The translations under genes were made by a program, and so were the position numbers. Of a stretch of 27,282 nt of DNA, positions 1-6,819 are shown piece after piece. The notes under the pieces were generated by a model. The model was not told the origin of the DNA. It saw only the letters and a list, made by a program, of their open reading frames with translations, and did not search any database. This DNA is from Candidatus Woesearchaeota archaeon (GTDB lineage Archaea > Nanobdellota > Nanobdellia > Woesearchaeales > JABIAG01): the NCBI GenBank assembly GCA_019323235.1, contig JAHWHN010000160.1, forward strand, positions 1-27,282, read 5' to 3'. How positions within the stretch are numbered: position 1 is the stretch's first letter; each line of letters opens with the position of its first letter.

Positions 1-6
1 TAATAT

Positions 7-882
7 TTATACACTTAAGTCATCTTGATAAGTGCCTTTTACATAGCTTTTAACTTTAGGAACAGAATGTTTCATTGTAATAATTGTACTTTTTTTATTT
101 GGTTTAAGAATTCCTCTTTCAACAAAATCTTCTCTAGGGTGGAAACAAATTGAATCAATTACTGCATTATATCTTAAAATTACTTCATCAGTAAAAGAAT
201 TAAAAACTTCTGCATACTCTCCAAAATCGTACATATTGCCATTATGAGTATGTAAATCACTAATAAATCCTTCTCTTTCAACTAAAATACCATGCATCCT
301 AGAATCTATTCTATGATTATTTTTTCTATAAATTGAATAAAGATTCCCATTATGTGATTTTGTTTTAGTAACATCTTTACCCATATGGTATTTTTTATCA
401 CTATATAAATCAAGTAAATAAGAATCTTCAAAATTTTCATCTTCATCATTCCAATTTGTAACTAATGCAAATAATGAATTATTATGTTCAAATAATGATG
501 AAATTCCATGATTTTCTTCAATTGTTTTTTTTAAGGTTTTTGGATATTCATAAAGAGAGTCAAAAACACTATAACATAATTTGTTTCTATAAGATAATAG
601 AGCCTCTATTGTGTAAAATTTATGTTCGATTTTTTTATCAGAAAACATTTTAAAGATTACTTCTTGTTCACCATCTATGTAATATAAATCTCCGTTGTTA
701 GAACAAAGTCTATATGCATTATGGGGGCCATCTAAATTAATAATTGATCCATCTAAATCTTTAACCAGAATATTTCCTTGTGAAGTAAAAACTAAGACTT
801 CTTCTAAACTTTTAAAAGATTTCTTTTGATTTTCTTTATCATTTGATTCTAAATCTTTGAATTTATTATAGTATTTTTTCAT
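7..882 (-). CDS. Propeller-like repeat protein with FDKFKDLE-type N-terminal tag
   Basis: A 291-residue protein with no signal peptide or membrane segment, so probably cytoplasmic. It begins MKKYYNKFKDLES, a variant of the tag at the start of the next three upstream genes. It then has a strand-like EEVLVFTSQGNI segment near residues 27-40 and degenerate repeats built on 'LCSNNGDLYYIDG', 'LHTHNGNMYDFGEY' and similar lines. It closes with SICFHPREDFVERGIL (about residues 247-262), which is also the C-terminal signature of two upstream paralogues. The repeat spacing and predicted beta character suggest a beta-propeller, but I do not recognise a named family. A basic tail of about 30 residues follows the closing motif. 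It stands apart from its paralogues by a 57-base gap that contains an AT-rich promoter-like element. No Shine-Dalgarno is evident. Function unknown; a binding or scaffold role is an inference from the fold guess. Confidence 0.75.
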   Translation of the reverse strand: MKKYYNKFKDLESNDKENQKKSFKSLEEVLVFTSQGNILVKDLDGSIINLDGPHNAYRLCSNNGDLYYIDGEQEVIFKMFSDKKIEHKFYTIEALLSYRNKLCYSVFDSLYEYPKTLKKTIEENHGISSLFEHNNSLFALVTNWNDEDENFEDSYLLDLYSDKKYHMGKDVTKTKSHNGNLYSIYRKNNHRIDSRMHGILVEREGFISDLHTHNGNMYDFGEYAEVFNSFTDEVILRYNAVIDSICFHPREDFVERGILKPNKKSTIITMKHSVPKVKSYVKGTYQDDLSV

Positions 883-919
883 ATAAACAGAAGTTTATTT
901 AATAAGAATATAAGATAGT

Positions 920-941
920 AATTATATAATAATTATAATTT
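920..941 (-). promoter_or_regulatory. AT-rich near-palindrome, probable TATA region of the gene at 882
   Basis: Read on the minus strand this is AAATTATAATTATTATATAA followed by TT. It is entirely A and T, nearly self-complementary, and lies about 40 bases upstream of the ATG at 882 and right at the stop of the preceding gene. Very similar elements occur at 3339-3363 and 4295-4320. A TATA role is the simplest reading; a shared regulator site or terminator is possible. Confidence 0.45.
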
Positions 942-1782
942 AGTGTAATTTATTTAAAATTAAGAAATTGTTTTTAGGTTTTAAAGAAATTAAATTAGAA
1001 TCTTCATAATTCTTATTTAAAATATTAAGATAACAAAAATAATTCCTAGGTTCAATAGATTTCCAAATATTTTTAACACAAATATCATCATTTGGAGATT
1101 TCACGTTCTCAAAGAATTCTTCTAGATTTTCAATTCCTCCATTTCTACAAATATTTAATGGATGATTTACAAAACCATTTCTTCTAAAAAATTCATTGTC
1201 ATTATTATTTTGATAATACTCATTAACAACAGATAAAGGAATTGCTACTCCATATCTGTGAGGTAAGTCTTGAATTCCATCTTTTATCTCTTCAAATTCA
1301 TAAATCTTAGTATTCCCATCATAGTATTTTAAATTTCCTTTTAACAAATTATAAAACTCTTCTTCTGTACTTTTTGATCTAATTGATTGATTTTTAATTG
1401 TATCACTTATTCTATCGGGAGTAACTGAACCGCCTCCATGAGTTACAACTAAAGTTGGTGTATCTTTTTTATAAAATAAACCATCTACATCTAATCCAAC
1501 ATGATCTTCAGTATGTGTTGCATAAGATTCTTGATTTAGAAAATGGTCGTTATTAACTTTAGTTCTTGCATAAATAAGTTCTGGCATAGTTAAAATATGG
1601 GAATCTTTTTCATAGAGATTAAATGCTAATCTAAAATTTTCATCTAAAGTATTATTATTAGTACAAACAGAGTCTTCAATCTCATCTAGAGGGAGATAAT
1701 TATTGAAAATTTCTTTATATTTATCCTTATTATATTCAAATGTTTTTTCCAAATCCTTAAACTTATCAAAGAATTGCTTCAT
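940..1782 (-). CDS. Protein of unknown function with FDKFKDLE N-terminal tag
   Basis: A 280-residue soluble protein. Its first 12 residues, MKQFFDKFKDLE, match the tag of its neighbours, but the rest shows no propeller repeats. Distinctive segments are LVVTHGGGSVTPDRI (about residues 111-125), LPHRYGVAIPLSVV (about 173-186) and NHPLNICRNGGIENLEEFF (about 206-224), which read like a conserved folded domain with Gly-, His- and Arg-rich loops. I have a loose memory of similar hypothetical proteins in Woesearchaeota but cannot name a family. The ATG overlaps the stop of the upstream gene by four bases (ATGA), and a GGAG Shine-Dalgarno sits five bases before it (1788-1791), so it is translated from the same mRNA as the propeller genes. 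The HGGG loop could be a nucleotide- or phosphate-binding site, but that is speculation. Confidence 0.75.
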   Translation of the reverse strand: MKQFFDKFKDLEKTFEYNKDKYKEIFNNYLPLDEIEDSVCTNNNTLDENFRLAFNLYEKDSHILTMPELIYARTKVNNDHFLNQESYATHTEDHVGLDVDGLFYKKDTPTLVVTHGGGSVTPDRISDTIKNQSIRSKSTEEEFYNLLKGNLKYYDGNTKIYEFEEIKDGIQDLPHRYGVAIPLSVVNEYYQNNNDNEFFRRNGFVNHPLNICRNGGIENLEEFFENVKSPNDDICVKNIWKSIEPRNYFCYLNILNKNYEDSNLISLKPKNNFLILNKLH

Positions 1783-2543
1783 GTTTTCTCCAAAATTCCT
1801 GCATCTACAAAATCTTGTCTAGAGTGAAAGCACATGGCTTTGATAGGACTGGATTCTTTAGTAATTACTTCATCAGTAAGAGTTTTGTAAATTGTATTTC
1901 CAGATACATCATATAGTTCATTATTATGAACTGCTAAATTATAAGTTGGAAGTATTCTATGTTTAATTTTTTTCTTAGGCTTAACAAAATGCCCCACGCT
2001 ATAGCTTATAATATCATTTCCTTCTGTTAAATAAATAAGGTCTTCATTAAATGATACAATTTTTTTAATTCTTGTTTTATCTTCAAGTTCTCTCTGTTTT
2101 GAAAATATCTTGTCGTTCATAATTACAAATAATTCTTTTTTATGAAAGCATAAATCCTTAATTCTATTCTCTTGATCAATAAATATTTGATTTTTAAGAG
2201 TGTCATATACTCCAGGATATTCTCCACAATCATATAACCATCCATTATAAGAATAAAGTGATTCAATCCCTCCATCTCTTTTAGAAATAATTTTATTTGT
2301 AAGTGTTTCTATTATTTTTTGATTGTATCCAGCATCATACAAAATTCCTTTATGAGAACATAATGAACGAACATCATCATCTCTTTCTCTAATAATAATA
2401 TAAGTTTTATTATCAAAATCTTTCATAAATATTTTTTTACCTGTGGAATAAACTAATACTTCTTTTTCAAGATCTGATTTATCATTATTATCTAAATTTA
2501 GCGTTGATTCCATATCCTTAAACTTATCAAAATAAGAAATCAT
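1779..2543 (-). CDS. Propeller-like repeat protein with FDKFKDME N-terminal tag
   Basis: A 254-residue soluble protein starting MISYFDKFKDMES. A strand EVLVYSTGKKIFMKDFDN follows, then repeats with the pattern 'LCSHKGILYDAGY ... TLTNKIISKRDGG', 'LYSYNGWLYDCGEY', 'LCFHKKELFVI' and 'VHNNELYDVSGN'. It ends with AMCFHSRQDFVDAGIL, the closing motif also present in the proteins at 7-882 and 2540-3295. The central repeats are more diverged than those of the upstream paralogue. A strong Shine-Dalgarno, GGAGGCGAG on the minus strand (2547-2555), precedes the start, and the ATG overlaps the upstream stop by four bases, which indicates coupled translation. Probably a beta-propeller; the ligand is unknown. 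Confidence 0.8.
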   Translation of the reverse strand: MISYFDKFKDMESTLNLDNNDKSDLEKEVLVYSTGKKIFMKDFDNKTYIIIRERDDDVRSLCSHKGILYDAGYNQKIIETLTNKIISKRDGGIESLYSYNGWLYDCGEYPGVYDTLKNQIFIDQENRIKDLCFHKKELFVIMNDKIFSKQRELEDKTRIKKIVSFNEDLIYLTEGNDIISYSVGHFVKPKKKIKHRILPTYNLAVHNNELYDVSGNTIYKTLTDEVITKESSPIKAMCFHSRQDFVDAGILEKT

Positions 2544-3295
2544 GTTCTCGCCTCCAGAATTCCTTGTTTTACAAAATATTGTCTAGGGCAAGAAGTCATA
2601 CTAGTAATATTCGTTCCTTTAAATACTACTTCATTAGTGAAAGAATCATATATCTCACTGCTACAAACACCAAATAGTCTTCCTTCATTTGAACATAATA
2701 AATATATTCCATCCTTTTTTTCTGTAAAAATTTCATTATTAAAAGTATCTAATATTTTTTTATTATATCCAGCATCATATAATTTTCCTTCATGTGAGCA
2801 TAATGAACGTATTACTTTACCTCTTTCTGCGATCACTTCATTACTAAACGTATTGAATATTTTTCCATCATATCCTGCATCATATAATTTACCTTCATGT
2901 GAGCATAATGAAAATGTTGCATTATTTCTTTTTGCAATTCCTATATTCTTAAAAGTTTCAAATATATCTTGATAATATCCAGAATCATATAATTTTTCGT
3001 TGTGTGAACAAAGATTATGAACTCTATACTCTCTTTCTGCAATTACTTCATCACTAAATGTATCTAATATTTTTCCATCATATCCTGCATCATATAATTT
3101 TTCATTATGAAAACATAATGCAAGAACATGACGGTCTCTTTCTTTAATTTTTATAAAAGTACCATCTTCGTCAAGAACTTTAATAATATTTTCATCAGCA
3201 AAAACTAAAACTTGTTCTAGATTATTTTTCTTATTTTTAGGTTTTGGTTTTCCAGTTAAATTCAAACATCCAAACTTATCAAAATATGGTTTCAT
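2540..3295 (-). CDS. Beta-propeller-like protein of five regular 35-residue repeats
   Basis: A longer reading frame exists to 3340, but I choose the internal ATG at 3295 because it gives MKPYFDKFGCL, which lines up with the N-terminal tag of three neighbours, and because GAGGTAAG precedes it. This gives 251 residues. After an EQVLVFADENIIKVL strand come five repeats with a period of exactly 35 residues: the 'LC' cysteines fall at 61, 96, 131, 166 and 201. The repeat core is LCSHEGKLYDAGYDGKI followed by a DTFSNEVIAER strand. The C-terminus has SCPRQYFVKQGIL, the paralogue closing motif. Repeats are similar at DNA level too (105-base period), so they expanded recently or are being homogenised. 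The repeat length resembles short-blade propellers such as WG repeats, but the motif is not the WG consensus. No signal peptide is seen. Confidence 0.8.
   Translation of the reverse strand: MKPYFDKFGCLNLTGKPKPKNKKNNLEQVLVFADENIIKVLDEDGTFIKIKERDRHVLALCFHNEKLYDAGYDGKILDTFSDEVIAEREYRVHNLCSHNEKLYDSGYYQDIFETFKNIGIAKRNNATFSLCSHEGKLYDAGYDGKIFNTFSNEVIAERGKVIRSLCSHEGKLYDAGYNKKILDTFNNEIFTEKKDGIYLLCSNEGRLFGVCSSEIYDSFTNEVVFKGTNITSMTSCPRQYFVKQGILEART
2547..2555 (-). promoter_or_regulatory. Strong Shine-Dalgarno inside the upstream coding end
   Basis: GGAGGCGAG on the minus strand, four bases before the ATG at 2543. It lies inside the last codons of the gene at 2540-3295, and supports the start chosen for the downstream gene and translation of both from one message. 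Confidence 0.7.
2606..3127 (-). repeat. 105-base tandem coding repeats
   Basis: Five in-frame units of 35 codons inside the propeller-like gene. The stretch encoding SHEGKLYDAGY is nearly identical in two units; on the plus strand, CCTTCATGTGAGCATAATGA recurs 105 bases apart (near 2788 and 2893). The first, second and last units are more diverged. Confidence 0.8.
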
Positions 3296-3338
3296 CTTAC
3301 CTCTTCTAAATAAAGAAGTAAAATTATTATAAGAAAAC

Positions 3339-3363
3339 AATTATAATATTATTATAATTATTA
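3339..3363 (-). promoter_or_regulatory. AT-rich near-palindrome upstream of the propeller operon
   Basis: The minus strand reads TAATTATAATAATATTATAA followed by TTG. It sits between the stop of the helical-repeat gene (3367) and the start of the propeller gene (3295). It resembles the elements at 920-941 and 4295-4320. Likely contains the TATA box for the three-gene unit 3295-940. Confidence 0.4.
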
Positions 3364-3366
3364 GAA

Positions 3367-4263
3367 CTAAAAAATACTTTTTGAATCTGAATTTAATAAA
3401 CCCCATAGTGCATTATCATAAGATAAAACTAATTCTTGGTTTTTACTTCTTTTTAACAGCCCATTGTCTAAAATTAAATCACTATTCTCTAATTTTTTAA
3501 TAACATCTTTGTATTCTTCATCACCAATTTCTTTAAGCAATAAACCCCATAAACAATTAGTATGGGCATAAATACTATTATCTTCTCTTTTGTCATCTTT
3601 ATACAGAACTCTTTTAACTAAGCCATCATTATAAAAAAAACTAAGTTTGATATTTTCTACTAACTCTTTAACCTCATCATCTTTTCCAATTTCCTTAAGA
3701 AAAAAACCATACCATAAATTATCACTCAATTGAAACTTATGAGGAGGTCTAACTGATCTATAAGGTCTTACAAAACCATTTTCTTGTTTTAACTCTTCTA
3801 ATTGTTCATAACTTTTAGAATAATCCTTACCTAGTTTTTTCTCTAAAATACCTCTTAGAGAAATTTCACTTGAACGATGACTTTTATATATTTGAGAATA
3901 AATTTCTTCTTTCTTTTCTTTATTATCCAAACTTAAACCTAAAATGCATTTAAATTCTTCAGAAAACTCTCTTTCTTTAACTTCATTACTATTAATTATA
4001 GAATAAACATCACCATTATTATATAGTCCTTTATCAAAAACATCTCCAAAAACTTTGTAACTTTTTTCCTTCATATTATTTTTTTCAAGAAGCAAACCAT
4101 ATAATGCATTGTTGGCAACGTAAGAATCTTTATTTGATTTATTTTTCTTCAAATCATAAAAATTATCCAATAATTCATATTTAGAAGTAGCATAATCTTT
4201 TTCACCGGAATAATCTTTTAGAAATTTATCTAAACTATTAATTATCTTCTTTGGATCAGTCAT
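3367..4263 (-). CDS. Alpha-helical repeat protein with (D/T)NxLWGLLLKEIG motifs
   Basis: A 298-residue soluble, Lys/Glu-rich protein that is probably all-helical. Four related helices can be seen: 'NNALYGLLLEKNNM' near residue 47, 'DNLWYGFFLKEIGKDDE' near 180, 'TNCLWGLLLKEIGDEEY' near 234 and 'DNALWGLLNSDS' near 282. The middle ones are followed by an 'NDGLVKR' or 'DNGLLKR' turn. The spacing of about 50 residues and the paired-helix look suggest an alpha/alpha solenoid or toroid rather than canonical TPRs. I do not recognise a family. It lies between the kinases and the propeller genes, with AT-rich elements on both sides, so it probably has its own promoter. A protein-binding role is inferred only from its repeat nature. 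Confidence 0.75.
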   Translation of the reverse strand: MTDPKKIINSLDKFLKDYSGEKDYATSKYELLDNFYDLKKNKSNKDSYVANNALYGLLLEKNNMKEKSYKVFGDVFDKGLYNNGDVYSIINSNEVKEREFSEEFKCILGLSLDNKEKKEEIYSQIYKSHRSSEISLRGILEKKLGKDYSKSYEQLEELKQENGFVRPYRSVRPPHKFQLSDNLWYGFFLKEIGKDDEVKELVENIKLSFFYNDGLVKRVLYKDDKREDNSIYAHTNCLWGLLLKEIGDEEYKDVIKKLENSDLILDNGLLKRSKNQELVLSYDNALWGLLNSDSKSIF

Positions 4264-4294
4264 ATACTAGATATAGATGTAAAGTTATAATACC

Positions 4295-4320
4295 TTAATT
4301 ATATAATTATTATAATATTA
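4295..4320 (-). promoter_or_regulatory. AT-rich near-palindrome, probable TATA region of the gene at 4263
   Basis: The minus strand reads TAATATTATAATAATTATAT then AATTAA. It lies about 35-55 bases upstream of the ATG at 4263, immediately after the stop of the membrane kinase. It is closely similar to 920-941. The TATATAATT part is a plausible TATA box. Confidence 0.45.
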
Positions 4321-4324
4321 TGAA

Positions 4325-6784
4325 TTATTTTTCTATAAACAATTTTTTATAATCCTTCGATAATCTACCATCTCTATCACTCATTAATAAAAGAATTTCA
4401 GCTCTTTCTAGTATTTCTCTATTCTCGTGTTGATTACCTTTATTTAGAATTTGACCTTTAAGCAATTCATATCTGTTAATAGGACCAGAACTATTTCCAT
4501 CTACAATCTCTTGACCATGACTTTGTTTTTCAATGATATTGTCTAATATTTTGTTGGAATTATATGATCTAGAACCATATTCTGTTTTTTCATAAGTCTT
4601 AATACCTTGTTCTTTACAAAAATCATTTAAAGTTCTTTCAACGTGGTCTTTATCAAACATAGTTCTCAAATAAATTATTTCAATATAATCAGTGTTTTCA
4701 GATGCTTCTTTAAATTTATCATATAAATCATAAACAGTATCTTTAATTTCTTTTTCACTATATTTATTTTCTTTTAATTTGAATGTAAAATATGCTTCAG
4801 CCAGAGGATAAAATATTCTTGCATCCTCTCTTGATATTTTTTTGTCATCAACTTGTTTATCTATAAAATCGTTTAGATAATCTTCGGTAAAATCATGTTT
4901 ATTGTCAAATCGTTCATGTTCTTCACAAATATGTTTATATATCTGTTCGGAGGAATATTTTTGACTTAAAAAATATGTAGTAATAGCTTTATTATTTAAT
5001 ATATATGACTTTGATTTTTTAAGAACATCTTCAAGTCCAACATTTCCAGGATTATCATCAAATTCTTCTCTAAATACTTTTTTAATGAACTCAGTATCTT
5101 CATAATCATAATGCTTATATCCAAATAGATATGCGTAAGCACCATTTAAGCCATTTCTTTCTAATTCTTTTCTTTTAGATTCGTGTTGATAGAATTCAAT
5201 ATTATCTCTTCTTTTAGATTCTTGTAAATCCATATAATTCTTTGCTAAAACCCCAGAAAAAATCACTCCAGCTGTGCCAAGAGTTATTAATTGAAGTTTA
5301 ATAGCATTTTTTAAAGTAAAAAATTTCTTTTTTTTCTTAATTTCTTTTTTAGTAAATGGTTTATCAGGATTTTCTAATCTTTCAAAATCTTCTAGAACTT
5401 CTTCAATTGATTGATATTTATCTTCTTTGTGAGTTAAACATTTCTTAATTATTTGTTTATACATCTCTAATTTTTCTTCATTCTCACCATCAAGTTTTAT
5501 TTCACTAATTCTTTTATTTAATAATTCTTCATATTTTTCATATTGGAATTTATTTCTTGAATCTAGTAAAGAATTTTTTCTATCTATATAATCAACAGCG
5601 TAAACATTACCTTTTTCAGGTTTATCTTCAATTTCAATAACTCTTTTACCAGTTAAAGAATAAAACATATTAACACCCATTGCATAAATATCATCTCTCT
5701 CATCATACATTTCGGGATATTTTTCATTAAACTCTGGAATAATCTTAGGATTTACAATATAATGTCCGCCAGCAGTACATCTACTAACTTCAACAATCTT
5801 ATCATCTTCTTCAAAATAAGTTTTACTTTCTTCTAATAAATTTTCTAAATTAATATTTAACTCTTCAGATTTTTTTCTTAATTCTTTACATCTCCGACTA
5901 GTTTTCATTCCCAATACTTCAGAGGCTCTACCTAAACTTCCTTCTTTAAGAACAGCTCTTTCAATATATCTTTTTAAAATATTTTTCTTAGTCCCAGCAT
6001 TACCTAAATCAATAACTGTTCCTTCAACATTTCCATTATTTGAATGGACTATAATATTCCCTCTGTTTAGGTCTCTATGTAAAATTCCTTGTGAATGTAA
6101 ATAATTTAATGCTTCAGAAACATCTTTGAAAACTTTAATCCAATCATTTAAGGAATAATTAAATCTTTTTTCTCCTCTCTTTGGGTTTTCTTTTCTAAAT
6201 TCTTCATTTAATTTTGATTTTGGATTAACAATACTTTCTAAATCATAACCATCAACTTTATTTTCAATAATTGCAACACCATCTTTACCAAATTCTTTTA
6301 AATCTTTATAATTCATTATTTGACTAAGATGATTTTTTTCTAAATTTCTAATCTTAATAACTAAATCTAATTCTCTTTCAGAAGTATAACCTCTTCTATG
6401 GTGGGTTCTACCATTATTATTACTTAATTCGTTTCTTGGTTTATCTATTTTAACAATTCTATTAGGTTCTAAACTTTCATCTATAACATTTGTTTGTTTA
6501 TCAAAAACAGCTTCAAAAACAAATCTAGTTCCCCCTTCTTCTAAAAAAGAAATATTTCTAAGGTTTTGTTCTTTAACTAAATTTTTATATAATCCTTTTG
6601 GCATTAAACCATTTTCAACAAAATCAGGATATTCAGTTTTATCTTTATTTAATTCACCAACTGCTTTAACCACAGCTCTTGAAAGTTCTAACTCATCTTT
6701 AAGTTTTCTTTTTGGCATCATAATTTCTCTTTCTGATCTTGAATATTTTACAGAGAATAAATTATTTTGATTTTCTTCTATCAC
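4325..6784 (-). CDS. Membrane-anchored Ser/Thr-type protein kinase with activation-segment insert
   Basis: An 819-residue receptor-like kinase. Residues 51-55 (EYPDF) belong to a pre-kinase motif shared with its two upstream paralogues. The Gly-loop is EEGGTRFVF (82-90), the probable ATP lysine is K112 in VKIDKP, and the helix C region is RGYTSERELD (131-140). The catalytic loop is HRDLNRGN (236-243, D238 and N243) and the metal motif is DLG (259-261). The activation segment is unusually long: an HTH-like insert at about 275-313 precedes CTAGGHYIVNP (336-346), the APE equivalent. The lobe continues through DDIYAMGV (364-371) to about 470. A KKKKK stretch precedes a transmembrane helix (about 494-514), leaving some 300 helical, charged residues presumably outside the cell. 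The start is GTG at 6784; an ATG pair 21-22 codons later is an alternative. Last of three kinase cistrons, 35 bases after kinase two. Confidence 0.88.
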   Translation of the reverse strand: MIEENQNNLFSVKYSRSEREIMMPKRKLKDELELSRAVVKAVGELNKDKTEYPDFVENGLMPKGLYKNLVKEQNLRNISFLEEGGTRFVFEAVFDKQTNVIDESLEPNRIVKIDKPRNELSNNNGRTHHRRGYTSERELDLVIKIRNLEKNHLSQIMNYKDLKEFGKDGVAIIENKVDGYDLESIVNPKSKLNEEFRKENPKRGEKRFNYSLNDWIKVFKDVSEALNYLHSQGILHRDLNRGNIIVHSNNGNVEGTVIDLGNAGTKKNILKRYIERAVLKEGSLGRASEVLGMKTSRRCKELRKKSEELNINLENLLEESKTYFEEDDKIVEVSRCTAGGHYIVNPKIIPEFNEKYPEMYDERDDIYAMGVNMFYSLTGKRVIEIEDKPEKGNVYAVDYIDRKNSLLDSRNKFQYEKYEELLNKRISEIKLDGENEEKLEMYKQIIKKCLTHKEDKYQSIEEVLEDFERLENPDKPFTKKEIKKKKKFFTLKNAIKLQLITLGTAGVIFSGVLAKNYMDLQESKRRDNIEFYQHESKRKELERNGLNGAYAYLFGYKHYDYEDTEFIKKVFREEFDDNPGNVGLEDVLKKSKSYILNNKAITTYFLSQKYSSEQIYKHICEEHERFDNKHDFTEDYLNDFIDKQVDDKKISREDARIFYPLAEAYFTFKLKENKYSEKEIKDTVYDLYDKFKEASENTDYIEIIYLRTMFDKDHVERTLNDFCKEQGIKTYEKTEYGSRSYNSNKILDNIIEKQSHGQEIVDGNSSGPINRYELLKGQILNKGNQHENREILERAEILLLMSDRDGRLSKDYKKLFIEK

Positions 6785-6813
6785 ATTTTCTTCTCTTTTT
6801 TTCGTTTAGCCAT
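6781..6813 (-). other. Ten-codon basic mini-ORF overlapping the kinase start
   Basis: ATG at 6813 opens a short frame, MAKRKKEKKM, ending in a TGA that overlaps the GTG start at 6784 (ATGTGA). It fills the only gap between two kinase cistrons. It could be a leader that couples translation, the true N-terminus separated by a frameshift, or chance in A-rich sequence. Confidence 0.25.
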
Positions 6814-6819
6814 TTTCTA

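Noticed and set aside
465..653. Small plus-strand frame opposite the first propeller gene
   Set aside because: Antisense shadow, low complexity, no start signals.
2637..2972. Plus-strand frame of 111 codons opposite the propeller repeats
   Set aside because: It repeats only because the true gene on the other strand does.
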